A stretch of 64,000 nucleotides of DNA from Halogeometricum rufum (lineage in GTDB: Archaea > Halobacteriota > Halobacteria > Halobacteriales > Haloferacaceae): the NCBI RefSeq assembly GCF_900112175.1, contig NZ_FOYT01000005.1, positions 124,001 to 188,000 of the forward strand. The letters run 5' to 3'. Below, piece after piece: positions 8,731-17,134 of this stretch (positions are counted from its first letter, which is position 1; each line of letters begins with the position of its first letter). A model generated the notes under the pieces. The model did no database searches. It was given only the letters and a program-made list of their open reading frames with translations, and had not been told where the DNA came from. Both the position numbers and the translations under genes were made by a program.

Positions 8731-9765
8731 TCAGGGGCGCGTGAGCCGAATCTTGAAGACGGCGCCGCGGGGGTCGTTGTCCTCGACCCAGATGTCGCCG
8801 CCGTAGCTATCGAAGACGCTGTCGGCGAAGAAGAGGCTGATGCCCGTCCCGTGGTGCAGTTGGTCGTACTCCTCGCGCCCGAAGATGAGGTCGCGTTGCG
8901 ACTCGGGGACGCCGGGGCCGTTGTCCGCGACGGCGAGGACGACGTGGTCGTCGCGTACCTCGACGGAGACTTCGACGACCGGGTCGTCGGCGTCGTTGTG
9001 CGCGACGGCGTTCTCCAGAACCGCCTCGACGGCGGCCGACAGCAGGTCGTCGGCGCGGACGACGACTTCGGGGAACACCTCGAAGTTGAACTCGGCCTCG
9101 GGGAACTCCTGCATCACCTCGACCAGCGTGTTGTTGAGGACGATGTCGAGGCGGACCGGGCGGTTCGACGCGTCGTGGGACCGTTCCAAGAGGTCCCGCA
9201 GGTCGCGGGCCCGTTCGGTCTTGTGGACGATTTGGAGTATCTTCTCCTGCGCTCGCTCCAGACTCTCGGCGGCCTCGTCGCTGGACGTCTCCGACTGCGC
9301 TCGCTGGACGTGGCCGTACATCACGTTGAGTTCGTTGCGCAGGTCGTGTCGGAGCAGTCGGTTCAGCACCTCCGAGGCGTTCTCGTACTGCTGCTGTTTC
9401 GTCGTGTCGACGAAGATGGCGACGGTGCCTTCGACGGTGCCGTCGACGACGATGGGCGCCGCGGAACCGCGGCCGTACACCTTCTCGCCCGACCTCGTCT
9501 CCGCGACGAACTTCCCGGACCACGTCTCGCCGCGCGAGAGGTGGTCGACGATGTCCTCGTAGATGCGGTCGTCGCCGGAGATGACCGCCGCCGACTCGCC
9601 GACGAGGTCACCGGAGTCGTAGCCCAGAAACTGCAGACCGCTGGCGTTGACGTCGCGGATGACGAAATTCGTGTCGGCGATGAGAACCGGAGCCCCGGTG
9701 CTCCGGAACGCCTCGCGGTAGACGTTCCCGCCGAGACGGTGTTCGTCGTCGGAACTCCAATCCAC
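8731..9765 (-). CDS. PAS domain sensor histidine kinase
   Basis: 344 residues. A PAS domain (about 15-125; VLIADTNFVIRDVNASGLQF) is followed by a dimerisation/phosphoacceptor helix with the H-box LLRHDLRNELNV (His140) and a C-terminal ATPase domain with the N-box (EAVLENAVAHND), DNGPGVP and GTGISLFF. There are no membrane segments, so it senses an intracellular cue, possibly through the PAS pocket. No response regulator is adjacent, as is common for haloarchaeal kinases of this class. The small membrane protein gene follows directly. Confidence 0.93.
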   Translation of the reverse strand: MDWSSDDEHRLGGNVYREAFRSTGAPVLIADTNFVIRDVNASGLQFLGYDSGDLVGESAAVISGDDRIYEDIVDHLSRGETWSGKFVAETRSGEKVYGRGSAAPIVVDGTVEGTVAIFVDTTKQQQYENASEVLNRLLRHDLRNELNVMYGHVQRAQSETSSDEAAESLERAQEKILQIVHKTERARDLRDLLERSHDASNRPVRLDIVLNNTLVEVMQEFPEAEFNFEVFPEVVVRADDLLSAAVEAVLENAVAHNDADDPVVEVSVEVRDDHVVLAVADNGPGVPESQRDLIFGREEYDQLHHGTGISLFFADSVFDSYGGDIWVEDNDPRGAVFKIRLTRP

Positions 9766-9816
9766 AGCACTACCTCGTACTCGGAGTATTTCATTCTCCG
9801 GGTTTGACCGGTCGGA

Positions 9817-10533
9817 TCAGAGACGGGGAATCTTGCCGCGCAACTCGAAGATGCGCTGGTAGTACGCGGCGACGACGCCGCGAATCTCGCCGAAGTCCCG
9901 GTCGCGGTCGGTCCGACCCCACTCGTCGTGTAACTCGACGCCCAGAACGAACTGCCGCGCGAGTCGCTCCGCCTCCTCGTCGGAGCATCCCGGAACCATC
10001 GCCCGCACCTTCAGGCGGTGGGCCGCCAGCGCCGTCCGTCGCCACCCGGCCTCACGCTGACCGTGTCGCCGCCAGAACTCCGTCTGTCGGCGCGCGTACG
10101 TCTCGTCGATGCCCGCGTCCGAGCAGACAGCGGACAACAGGTCGCGAACGTCGTCCCACCGCGGGTCGTCGAGAACGTCGGCCCCGCGCGGTGCCGGGCC
10201 GCACGTCAGGACGAGGTCCGACGGCAACTGGGACCGGTCGGCTTCGACCGCCGCCCAGTTCTCTATCTCGTCCTGCAGAAAGAGGGCCTGGACGAACGTC
10301 TCGCCGGCGCGTTCGGCGTGCCGCCGGGGTCGGCCCGGAAACTCCGCACAGAACACGGTCGACATCGCCGTCGTCGCGGTTTCGGCCGCGGTCCGCGCGC
10401 CGTCGGCGTCGCCGCACAGCAGACAGTCCTCTCGGAGGTCCTGGTGGAAGAACGCGTCGAGCAGTCGCTCGCTGACTTCGCGGGCGGTCGGCGAGACGTC
10501 TGCGACGTCTCCGAGCGGGAGGTTTCGGCTCAT
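9817..10533 (-). CDS. Hypothetical haloarchaeal protein
   Basis: 238 residues from ATG at 10533; in-frame ATGs exist 33 and 57 bases further upstream. It is a soluble protein with no domain I recognise. Visible features are a CLLC motif in REDCLLCGDADGAR, which with a later Cys could bind metal, and Arg-rich helical segments (RRQTEFWRRHGQREAGWRR). It lies 51 bases upstream of the histidine kinase on the same strand. No function is proposed. Confidence 0.75.
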   Translation of the reverse strand: MSRNLPLGDVADVSPTAREVSERLLDAFFHQDLREDCLLCGDADGARTAAETATTAMSTVFCAEFPGRPRRHAERAGETFVQALFLQDEIENWAAVEADRSQLPSDLVLTCGPAPRGADVLDDPRWDDVRDLLSAVCSDAGIDETYARRQTEFWRRHGQREAGWRRTALAAHRLKVRAMVPGCSDEEAERLARQFVLGVELHDEWGRTDRDRDFGEIRGVVAAYYQRIFELRGKIPRL

Positions 10534-10626
10534 GGCGACATCGGGGACCGTAGCACGACTATTCATCAGTCTATACAGGTCTCGTATCAAAACAGTTTCG
10601 GGGAGAGATGTGTCACCGCGCCAACG

Positions 10627-11445
10627 TCATCGGAGGCGGACGAGCCCCACCTCGAACACCTTCCGGTTGGGGACGATGTACTCCTCGCCGTCGTCTTCGA
10701 TGTGCGTGACGAACAGGTCCACCTCCTGGACGATGCCGCCCGTGTCGCCGACGCGAACCTCGTCGCCGATGGCGTACGGTTGCGTCAAGAGGAGGTACGT
10801 CCCCGCCGCACCCGACTTGAGCAGGTCCGCGAAGGCGATGCCGCCGAGGAAGACGATTGCGAACAGGTAGGCCGCCAGGAGGACGACCAGCGCCAACGTC
10901 GCCACCCCGAGTTGCGAGAGGGCGATGAGGAACGCGAGGAAGAACACGGTGTACTTCGCGGCGGCGGGGATGACGCCGACCTGCGGGAGTTTGACGCCGC
11001 GCAGTCGCTCTTGGACCAGCAGTCCGACCTTGTCGCCGACGACGATACCGACGATGAGGATGACCACCGCGAAGAACAGCATCGGCAGGAACTCGACGAC
11101 CTGACTCCAGAACCGGTCGGCGTAGTTCACGTTGGCGATGGACAACGCGGCGAGGACGGCGACGCCGACGACGAAGTAGCGGACCAGCCAGCCGAGGAGT
11201 TCGACCGTCGAGGTGTCGAAGTTCCGCGCCGTCCGCTCGAACGCCGTCCCCTCGATGGCGTCGGGGACGCCGAGTCCGTCCAGAACGCGGCGGGTGAGCG
11301 TGCCGAGGACGATGGCGACGACGAAACCGGCGACGAGGACGACCAGTGCGAACCAGACGTCTCTGGGCAGCAGGTCGGTGAGTTCGGCGAAGAACGAATC
11401 CGCGGGGTCGCTCTCCGCCTGCAGCAGTGTCGCCGCGGGCGTCAT
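10627..11445 (-). CDS. MscS-like mechanosensitive ion channel family protein
   Basis: 272 residues with four or five N-terminal membrane helices, a Gly/Ala-rich pore-like helix (VVLLAAYLFAIVFLGGIAFADLL) and a short beta domain (YAIGDEVRVGDTGGIVQEVDL, then EEYIVPNRKVFEV), as in the MscS beta domain. It lacks the large C-terminal vestibule and is a short member. Such channels release solutes on hypo-osmotic shock. Its ATG overlaps the dacZ stop by one base, so translation is probably coupled and the two are co-expressed. A link to osmotic signalling through c-di-AMP is inference. Confidence 0.88.
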   Translation of the reverse strand: MTPAATLLQAESDPADSFFAELTDLLPRDVWFALVVLVAGFVVAIVLGTLTRRVLDGLGVPDAIEGTAFERTARNFDTSTVELLGWLVRYFVVGVAVLAALSIANVNYADRFWSQVVEFLPMLFFAVVILIVGIVVGDKVGLLVQERLRGVKLPQVGVIPAAAKYTVFFLAFLIALSQLGVATLALVVLLAAYLFAIVFLGGIAFADLLKSGAAGTYLLLTQPYAIGDEVRVGDTGGIVQEVDLFVTHIEDDGEEYIVPNRKVFEVGLVRLR

Positions 11446-12260
11446 CAGTAGTCCTCCGGGTCGATCTCCAGAATCATCTTCCCACCCTTGAACGCACGGA
11501 CCAACCCGTCGGACTCGGAGAGGACGATGGTCGTCGAGTTCGTGTCGCGAGTGATAGCCGCACCGGCCATGTGCCGCGCACCGAGTCCCTTCGGAATGTC
11601 GACGCCCTCGGCTGCGGGTTCGAGGTATCGGTAGGCGCTGACTATCTTCCCCGAGTCGGAGATGATGAACGCGCCGTCCAGTCGGGAGAACTCCTTGAGC
11701 ATCACGTTCACGATGGGGTCGCCGACGTGGACGTGGGACTTCTCGAACGGGTTGTACGACAGCGGTCGGGACTTGTTCATCACCTTCCCGGCGTCGCCGA
11801 CGACGAACAGGGCGCCGACGGGCTTGCCCTTCTGGCCCTTCTTTCCGAGTTCGATGGCCACCTCGAACACGTCGCGGATGACGCTCGGGTCCGCCCGCGA
11901 GTTGGCGAACAGGTCGTAGATGCCCGAGCGCATCTCTTCGGTGACGCGGACGCGAATCACGGCGTCGTGGTCACCGCCAAACACGGCGACGTTGCAGGCG
12001 ACGACGTCGTCCTCCTCGACGACGCCGTTCCCCATCGCCCCCTCGATGCCGAAACGGATGCGGTCGCGGACGTTGTCGAACTCCAGGGGGAGTTCGATGT
12101 ACTCCGCCGCGTCCACGGTGTTCTCGGGGGCGACCACCACCACCGGAGTGTCGAGGCTCTCGTCCTCGAACTGTTCGTAGTACGAACTACTCGGCGAGAA
12201 GACGAACAGTGCGTCCACGTCCGCCACGACATCATCGAGGAGGTCCGATAGCGCCACCAT
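11445..12260 (-). CDS. dacZ: Diadenylate cyclase DacZ
   Basis: 271 residues. It makes cyclic di-AMP from two ATP in the cytosol; in Haloferax volcanii the homologue is essential and tightly dosed. The DAC domain is at about 125-265. Its signature motifs are LDGAFIISDSGKIVSA (DGA, 195-197) and GLGARHMAGAAITRDT (RHM at 229-231, where the general family motif is RHR), followed by VLSESDGLVRAFKGGKMI. The N-terminal 120 residues form a separate alpha/beta domain typical of the archaeal type. It is the first gene of a likely operon with the MscS channel. A TATA-like element lies about 27 bases before the ATG. Confidence 0.93.
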   Translation of the reverse strand: MVALSDLLDDVVADVDALFVFSPSSSYYEQFEDESLDTPVVVVAPENTVDAAEYIELPLEFDNVRDRIRFGIEGAMGNGVVEEDDVVACNVAVFGGDHDAVIRVRVTEEMRSGIYDLFANSRADPSVIRDVFEVAIELGKKGQKGKPVGALFVVGDAGKVMNKSRPLSYNPFEKSHVHVGDPIVNVMLKEFSRLDGAFIISDSGKIVSAYRYLEPAAEGVDIPKGLGARHMAGAAITRDTNSTTIVLSESDGLVRAFKGGKMILEIDPEDY

Positions 12261-12280
12261 CAGTCAATGCTCTCCTGCAG

Positions 12281-12291
12281 TGAGAAAAAGA
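12281..12291 (-). promoter_or_regulatory. TATA-like element for dacZ
   Basis: On the minus strand this reads GTCTTTTTCTC, centred about 26 bases before the dacZ ATG, which fits a leaderless transcript. Confidence 0.5.
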
Positions 12292-12463
12292 CTTGTGGGA
12301 CGTTCTCGGGGGTGATAACGGCTGACGCACGTCGGACAACTGTCGTCGCGTTCGAGCGGGACGGCGGCGAGAGCTGTCAGCGAAGGCGAACGTGCGGGTC
12401 TGCCACGTGTCGGGCGTCGAAGTTTCGGGCGGCGGGGTTCGAGCGACGGCGACGGCCAGAGGT

Positions 12464-12484
12464 GCGGGACCTGATTCGAACCGG
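12464..12484 (-). repeat. Partial duplicate of the tRNA-Leu 3' end (att-like)
   Basis: GCGGGACCTGATTCGAACCGG matches the tRNA-Leu 3' portion (12586-12606, T-arm plus acceptor) at 20 of 21 bases in the same orientation. It lies on the downstream side of the tRNA. Archaeal integrases recombine at tRNA 3' ends and leave such direct repeats, so this may be a scar of an excised or decayed element. No integrase gene is in the window. Confidence 0.6.
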
Positions 12485-12582
12485 AGCGAGAAATGCTCGC
12501 TCACTCCGTTCGCTGCGCGTTCCTTGCAGGGTTCGAATCCGCTCGTATCGATGGCTCTCCTCACTGACGTTCGGAGAAGCTA

Positions 12583-12667
12583 TGCGCGGGACCGGATTCG
12601 AACCGGCGGACTCCTACGAGACAGCGTCCTAAGCGCTGCGCCGTTGGCCAGGCTTGGCTACCCGCGC
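12583..12667 (-). tRNA. tRNA-Leu (anticodon UAG)
   Basis: The minus strand folds as a class II tRNA: acceptor GCGCGGG/CCCGCGC, anticodon stem CAGCG/CGCTG with loop CTTAGGA (anticodon TAG, reading CUA), a long variable arm, T-arm CCGGTTCGAATCCGG and discriminator A. The long variable arm fits leucine. CCA is not encoded. Confidence 0.95.
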
Positions 12668-12767
12668 GCACTACAGCGTATCAGGAATCGAGGTAAGAAA
12701 CTGTCGTTCGCGGCCGACAACGACCGAACTGAGCAAGCGTCAAGTGCGTCCGCGCGGTGCTTCAGGT

Positions 12768-13076
12768 ATGTATCGCGCCCGGGACAGAGTGGACAACGAG
12801 GAGTGGTTGACGCGCATCGAGGAGGGGGCCGACCGCCTCGAACTCGGGTCCGAAGCCCGGTCGTACGCCGGCGACATGTTCCTCTCGGAGGTGCCGGAGG
12901 AGGACCGGTCGAAGCGCGCCGTCGCGGCGGCAAGCCTCTACGCCGGCGCACTCATCGCGGGTGAGGAACGGTCGCAGTCGCGCGTCGCCGACGCCATGGA
13001 CGTGACGCGACTCAGCATCCAACAGCGCTGGAAGGAGATTCTCGAGACCAACGGGTTCCGGCCGCCGACCTGGTGA
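12768..13076 (+). CDS. Small TFB/TFIIB cyclin-like protein
   Basis: 102 residues. It resembles one cyclin repeat of transcription factor B: an Ala-rich helix (KRAVAAASLYAGALIAG) then an HTH-like end (SQSRVADAMDVTRLSIQQRWKEIL), similar to the C-terminal repeat of TFB, where RVADAxxVTxxSIxxRWKE contacts the BRE. There is no zinc ribbon and no second repeat, so it cannot act as a standard initiation factor. It could modulate promoter recognition or have lost DNA-binding function. The ATG at 12768 begins the conserved part (MYRARDRVDNEEWL). It is convergent with coaD, with only one base between the stops. Confidence 0.85.
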   Translation: MYRARDRVDNEEWLTRIEEGADRLELGSEARSYAGDMFLSEVPEEDRSKRAVAAASLYAGALIAGEERSQSRVADAMDVTRLSIQQRWKEILETNGFRPPTW

Positions 13077-13077
13077 G

Positions 13078-13584
13078 TCAGGCGTCGTCGGCGTCGGGAC
13101 GGGTCGCCTCGCGACCCTCGCGTTCGGGCGTGCGGTTGCCGTGGCGGTCTATCTCGCCGCGGACGATGCGCGTCGAAGAGATGCGCTGGCCGTCCTCGGC
13201 GGGGACGTGGTCGACGACTTCGATGTCCAACGGCGGCAGGTCGCGTTCCTCGCGTATCTCGTTGATGCGCGCGCCGCCGTCCTTCGTCTCCGGGGAGACG
13301 ATGAGCACGTCGAAGCCGGGTTCGGTGGCGATGCCGGTCGGTTCGGTCAGCGTCCGAATCTCGAACTCGCGGTCGTACTCCGCCGCGAACGGCTCCAGTT
13401 CCTCGACGAGGTCGCGCTTTCGCTCCTCGAACGGGCGGACGTACCGGTCGACGTGGCGGGTCCGCGGCGCGAGTTCGTCGCTCGTGAGACCGACGGTCAC
13501 GTCACCGAGTTCGAAGGCCCGCTCGAACAGCGCGAGGTGGCCGTCGTGGACCGGGTCGAAGGTCCCGCCCAGCGCGACGTTCAT
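13078..13584 (-). CDS. coaD: Phosphopantetheine adenylyltransferase
   Basis: 168 residues, archaeal type. It transfers AMP to 4'-phosphopantetheine to give dephospho-CoA in coenzyme A synthesis. The nucleotidyltransferase signature GGTFDPVHDGH starts at residue 6, and the second motif is GQRISSTRIVRGEI. The C-terminal tail is charged and probably disordered. A TATA box lies 27 bases before the start codon. It is downstream of the winged-helix regulator gene on the same strand with its own promoter. Confidence 0.95.
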   Translation of the reverse strand: MNVALGGTFDPVHDGHLALFERAFELGDVTVGLTSDELAPRTRHVDRYVRPFEERKRDLVEELEPFAAEYDREFEIRTLTEPTGIATEPGFDVLIVSPETKDGGARINEIREERDLPPLDIEVVDHVPAEDGQRISSTRIVRGEIDRHGNRTPEREGREATRPDADDA

Positions 13585-13607
13585 ATCCGGGCGTCGGCGG
13601 CTCGCAA

Positions 13608-13616
13608 CTTAAAAAG
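13608..13616 (-). promoter_or_regulatory. TATA box for coaD
   Basis: The minus strand reads CTTTTTAAG, centred about 27 bases before the coaD ATG, consistent with a leaderless transcript. Confidence 0.6.
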
Positions 13617-13657
13617 GTCGGCTTCGGGACCGCCCCGCGTCGGGGCGGACGTCCCCG

Positions 13658-14194
13658 TCACTCCTCCGGTTCGTCCCGGACGGTGATTCGGACCGGTTCC
13701 ACGTCGCCCGCCTCGTCGTCGCCGAGGAGTCGCCGGTCGAGGTTGAACACGGTGTTCAGTTGCGACTGGACCTGACCGACGGCGCTCCGGACGAGTTCGC
13801 TCGGCGCGATAGCCGTGTACTCGTAGGGGTTGTTGCCCGCGCCGGAGTTCTTCCGCTTGCGTCGGTCCACCATCTCCTCGTCGTGGAGTTCGGCGAGTGC
13901 CTCCCGGACGGTACTCGGGTAGAGGCCGGTGCCGTCGGCCACCTCGTCGCTGGTGGAGTGGGGGTTCTGTCGGAGGAAGACGAAGATGCGGGCGCGCGTC
14001 TCCGTGTCGAGCAGCCACGCCAACAGGTCCACGACGTTGTCGTCGAACTCCGAGACGGCGCGGTCGGCCTCCGCTTCGAGTCGGTCGCGCGTCGACGCGC
14101 CGTCCGCGTCGTCCGCGGGGTCCGCGGGGTCCGTCACCGGCGCGTCGGCGGACCCGCTCTCTCCGGGGTCGTCTGTGGGGTCGTCCGTAGACAT
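13658..14194 (-). CDS. Winged-helix transcriptional regulator
   Basis: 178 residues. An N-terminal acidic, Pro/Asp-rich region of about 45 residues precedes a helical segment (FDDNVVDLLAWLLDTETRA) and a winged helix (RIFVFLRQNPHSTSDEVADG through STVREALAELHDEEMVDRRK). A C-terminal region ends in a beta strand-like VEPVRITVRDEPEE. It resembles haloarchaeal ArsR/TrmB-like regulators. It lies 51 bases downstream of gshA on the same strand. A role in thiol or redox control would be inference from position only. ATG at 14194 was chosen over one 21 bases upstream. Confidence 0.85.
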   Translation of the reverse strand: MSTDDPTDDPGESGSADAPVTDPADPADDADGASTRDRLEAEADRAVSEFDDNVVDLLAWLLDTETRARIFVFLRQNPHSTSDEVADGTGLYPSTVREALAELHDEEMVDRRKRKNSGAGNNPYEYTAIAPSELVRSAVGQVQSQLNTVFNLDRRLLGDDEAGDVEPVRITVRDEPEE

Positions 14195-14245
14195 ATGTTC
14201 TATCACACAGGTCAAAACGGGACGGTGAAAAACCTTTCCGAACGC

Positions 14246-15322
14246 TCAGTCGAGGCAGAGCGCTTCGCAGAGGGCGTCGAGTCCCTCCTCCTCGTGAATC
14301 CGCCGCTGTCGCTCGGTGCCGCTCTCGGCGTCGAACAGGCTTCGGAGTCCGTCCACGCCGAGTCGGTCGCACTCGTCCGCGACGAACCGCTCGAGCGTGA
14401 CCGTCGATTCGCCGTCCGTGCCGACGAAACTCGCGTCGTGACCGTGCCGCGTGGCGCGCCACTTGTTCTCGTCGAGGAGTTCCCGGCGAATCTCCGTCCC
14501 CGTCTCGCCGTCCTCGTACCGGGCGGCCAAGTCGAGGACGAGTGCGTGGACGTACTCCACGAACGCCACCGTCACCGCGGGGTCGACCTGCGCGTCGGGC
14601 GTCCGGACCTCGACGGTGCCGTGGCCCGTGTGGGGGCGCACGTCGTACCAGAGTTCGCCGCGGTCCTCGATGGAGCCGTGTTCGACCATCCGACGCTCGA
14701 ACGTCCGGTACGCCTCGAAGTCCTCGAACCGAGAGGGCATGCCGGTGTTCGGCAGGTTCTCGAAAATCTTCGCGCGGGCCGAAGAGAGACCGGTGTCGAA
14801 GCCGTTCCAGAACGGCGAGTTCGCCGACAGCGCCAACAGCGGCGGGAGGTACCAGCGTATCTCGTTGGCTATCCACGTCGCCTTGTCCGGGTCGTCGACG
14901 CCGACGTGGACGTGCAACCCGGCCGTCGTGTTGCGGTGTTGCGGGTACTGGATGCGGTCGAGTTGCGACTTGTAGCGCGGCTTCGTGGCGTGGTCGAGTT
15001 CGCGCCACTTCGCGGCCGGGTGGAGGCCCGCGGCGGCGACGCGGTAGCCGTGGTCTGCCGCGTGGTCGACGAGTGCCTCGCGGACGGCCCGGACGAGTTC
15101 GTCCACGTCCGCGGGGTCGTCGATGAGCGGCGTCTGCGTCTCGACGGTGAACTTGAACAGTTCGTGGTCGATGCGGTCACCGAGAAGCCCCCCGGGCGGG
15201 TCGTCGTAGACGAGTTCGGAGATGCCCGAGGCCGGGTAGCCGTCGCTGTCCACGATGTAGAACTCCTCCTCGACGCCGAGGGTACCCATTCGGTCGAAGG
15301 CGTCGGCCGACCCTAGTTCCAT
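14246..15322 (-). CDS. gshA: Glutamate--cysteine ligase (haloarchaeal GshA, GCS2 type)
   Basis: 358 residues. It joins glutamate and cysteine with ATP to give gamma-glutamylcysteine, the main low-molecular-weight thiol of haloarchaea, which use it instead of glutathione. Signatures are [12 protein letters not shown] near the N-terminus, [28 protein letters not shown] (metal/ATP region), [17 protein letters not shown] and [14 protein letters not shown]. These match the glutamate-cysteine ligase type 2 (YbdK-like) fold. A TATA box 27 bases upstream indicates a leaderless start at 15322. The downstream winged-helix gene may share the transcript. Confidence 0.95.
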   Translation of the reverse strand: MELGSADAFDRMGTLGVEEEFYIVDSDGYPASGISELVYDDPPGGLLGDRIDHELFKFTVETQTPLIDDPADVDELVRAVREALVDHAADHGYRVAAAGLHPAAKWRELDHATKPRYKSQLDRIQYPQHRNTTAGLHVHVGVDDPDKATWIANEIRWYLPPLLALSANSPFWNGFDTGLSSARAKIFENLPNTGMPSRFEDFEAYRTFERRMVEHGSIEDRGELWYDVRPHTGHGTVEVRTPDAQVDPAVTVAFVEYVHALVLDLAARYEDGETGTEIRRELLDENKWRATRHGHDASFVGTDGESTVTLERFVADECDRLGVDGLRSLFDAESGTERQRRIHEEEGLDALCEALCLD

Positions 15323-15345
15323 CGCAGGGTCGTTCGCGGCGGTCG

Positions 15346-15354
15346 ATTAAATAG
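15346..15354 (-). promoter_or_regulatory. TATA box for gshA
   Basis: The minus strand reads TATTTAATC, a near-consensus haloarchaeal TATA box about 27 bases before the gshA ATG. Confidence 0.7.
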
Positions 15355-15435
15355 GTCGTGGACCCCGGCGACCCGTGCAGCAACCGCGAAATCGGCGGAC
15401 AGAACGCCTGTCGCAGCGACTCTCCGATGCAGCGC

Positions 15436-16071
15436 TCACTTCGGACGGGCCACGACGCCGAGGTGGTCGTCGTGGAACCGGTCGAGTCGCGTCGTCTCCA
15501 GCACCTCGTACGAATCGCGCAACTCCGCGAGGACGTCCTCGAACACGTCGTCGGGGTCGGCGGTCACGTCTTCGCTCCGCGCCTTTACCACCGCGAGGAG
15601 GCGGCCGTCGTCTCGGAGGAACCGCCGGTTCCGATTGGCGACGGTCGCCTGTCCCCGCGTCGCCACGTCCTGCACGATGCAGTCGAGGTCCGCCTCGACG
15701 ACGTGCGCGTACGTCTCGGGCTTTCGCGCGTCCTTGAGGAGGGGAAACAGGTTCTCCCGGTCCTCGGCGACGCCGAGAAGGTCGCGGACCGGCCGCGCCG
15801 CGAACTCGACGGCGTACGTCGGCCCCGCGAAGTCGGCGACGTGCGAGACGGTCGTTCCCGACGCCGCACCGAGGTACAGCACCGTCTCCCCCCCGACGAG
15901 ACCGGTGTCCATCCCGTACTCGAACATCGCGCCGAGTTTCGACCGCCCGGCGTCCCACGCGCGCCATCCCTCGGCGTCCCGCGGTTCGCCGTACACCGTC
16001 TCGCCGCGCGTCGAGAGTCGCTCCCGACCGTCGAACGGCCGTCGCTCGACGCCGTCGGGCAGGTCGGTCAT
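15436..16071 (-). CDS. flpA: Fibrillarin-like rRNA/tRNA 2'-O-methyltransferase
   Basis: 211 residues. It is the catalytic subunit of the C/D-box sRNP that 2'-O-methylates rRNA and tRNA with S-adenosylmethionine. The N-terminal beta region (RRPFDGRERLSTRGETVYGE) is followed by the Rossmann domain with SAM-binding VLYLGAASGTTVSHVADF, VYAVEFAARPVRDL-like helix and DLDCIVQDVA. The frame is open upstream, but the ATG at 16071 overlaps the stop of nop5 by four bases (ATGA), the normal archaeal arrangement, which fixes the start. Confidence 0.95.
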   Translation of the reverse strand: MTDLPDGVERRPFDGRERLSTRGETVYGEPRDAEGWRAWDAGRSKLGAMFEYGMDTGLVGGETVLYLGAASGTTVSHVADFAGPTYAVEFAARPVRDLLGVAEDRENLFPLLKDARKPETYAHVVEADLDCIVQDVATRGQATVANRNRRFLRDDGRLLAVVKARSEDVTADPDDVFEDVLAELRDSYEVLETTRLDRFHDDHLGVVARPK

Positions 16072-16922
16072 TCGCCCACCTCCCGCGCTCGAATCGTCTC
16101 CATCCGCTCTCTGAGTTCCTCGTGAACCTCCGGCTTGTACTCCCCGGAGTAGTGGTCGATGCGGGCCGCGATGGCGAGTTTCCCCGCGAACGCGCGCGCC
16201 GCCGACCCGCGGTGGTCGGGGTGGGTGCCGCGGACGTAGTCGTGGACGTAGATGACGCCGTGTTTCGGCGACGACGCCCGACCCTCCAGATGCGCGAACA
16301 GGGCGTCCTCGGCTCCCAGCACCTGAACGGTGCCGGACGGCATCTTCGCCAACCGCTCCAACCCGCCCGCGAGGGCGACGAGGCGGGCCGCGAGGACCGG
16401 GCCGGCCATCTCCGCGAGATTCGGGGCCACGGCGGGCGCGCGCGCCTCGACGAACGCTCGCAGGTCGTCGCGTTCGTCCGCGAGGTCCGCGACGCGGCGG
16501 GCGTACGAGACGACGCGCTCCTCGACGGGCGTCTGCGGCTCTCTGTCCGCTACCTCGCGCGCGCCGTCGACGCCGACGCCCGCGTCGTCGTACAAAGTTC
16601 CGGCCCACTCGGCGAGGCGTTCGGCCAGTTCGTTCGCGGTGCGTTCGGCGTCGTCCATCGCGCGGACGGCGTGCACGAGTTGCCTGTCGTCGGCTCGTTC
16701 GCGTTCGCGGACCGCCTCGGTCGCGGCCCGGAGCGTCGCCTCGCGGAGGCGGTCGTAGTACGCCGCCTCGGAGTCCGCGTATCCCGATTCGACGGCGAGT
16801 GCGGGCCAGTCCCGCGGTTCCTCGCTCTCGCCGTCGGCGACGGCCGCGCTCGCGCCCTCGACGTCGTCCGGCTCGATTCCCTCGAACCAGCCCGTCCCTT
16901 CCGGGGCGGTTCCGTCGTTCAT
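16068..16922 (-). CDS. nop5: Nop5/Nop56-family C/D sRNP scaffold protein
   Basis: 284 residues. It bridges L7Ae, guide RNA and fibrillarin in the C/D-box methylation complex. Visible parts are an N-terminal region, a coiled-coil-like helical region (about 75-150, ERERADDRQLVHAVRAMDDA), and the Nop domain (ARAPAVAPNLAEMAGPVLAA, then RASSPKHGVIYVHDYVRGT, then RAFAGKLAIAARIDHYSG). It is shorter than many archaeal Nop5 proteins. ATG at 16922 was chosen over an upstream one because the conserved acidic N-terminus starts there. It is translationally coupled to flpA by a four-base overlap. Confidence 0.93.
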   Translation of the reverse strand: MNDGTAPEGTGWFEGIEPDDVEGASAAVADGESEEPRDWPALAVESGYADSEAAYYDRLREATLRAATEAVRERERADDRQLVHAVRAMDDAERTANELAERLAEWAGTLYDDAGVGVDGAREVADREPQTPVEERVVSYARRVADLADERDDLRAFVEARAPAVAPNLAEMAGPVLAARLVALAGGLERLAKMPSGTVQVLGAEDALFAHLEGRASSPKHGVIYVHDYVRGTHPDHRGSAARAFAGKLAIAARIDHYSGEYKPEVHEELRERMETIRAREVGE

Positions 16923-17134
16923 ACGTTCACGCTCGCCTTCGACCGGTATATCCGTCCCGGTACGGCGAGTCGAGGCCGTTCCGGTTACAGACGAACCCCT
17001 ATGGATGCAGATATGTGGCAGCGCTGAATACGAAGACTGCCGCACTAACGAGGCTCCGTTAAATTCTCGAGACCTACCTGTGGGATGTTGGGAAACTTTC
17101 TCGTCGTCTGCGGGGCGGCGACTGTGGGCGAGAG

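Larger units (their letters stand above)
12261..12582. other. Intergenic region with tRNA-derived sequence remnants
   Basis: No gene is seen here. It holds the dacZ promoter, a near-copy of the tRNA-Leu 3' end (12464-12484), a 7-bp-stem hairpin GAGCGAG-AAATG-CTCGCTC (about 12484-12502) and a second T-arm-like GGGTTCGAATCC in the opposite orientation (about 12529-12540). Confidence 0.7.

Noticed and set aside
12526-12545. A plus-strand GGGTTCGAATCC T-arm-like motif as a second tRNA
   Set aside because: The flanks do not form an acceptor or anticodon stem, so it is not a functional tRNA.
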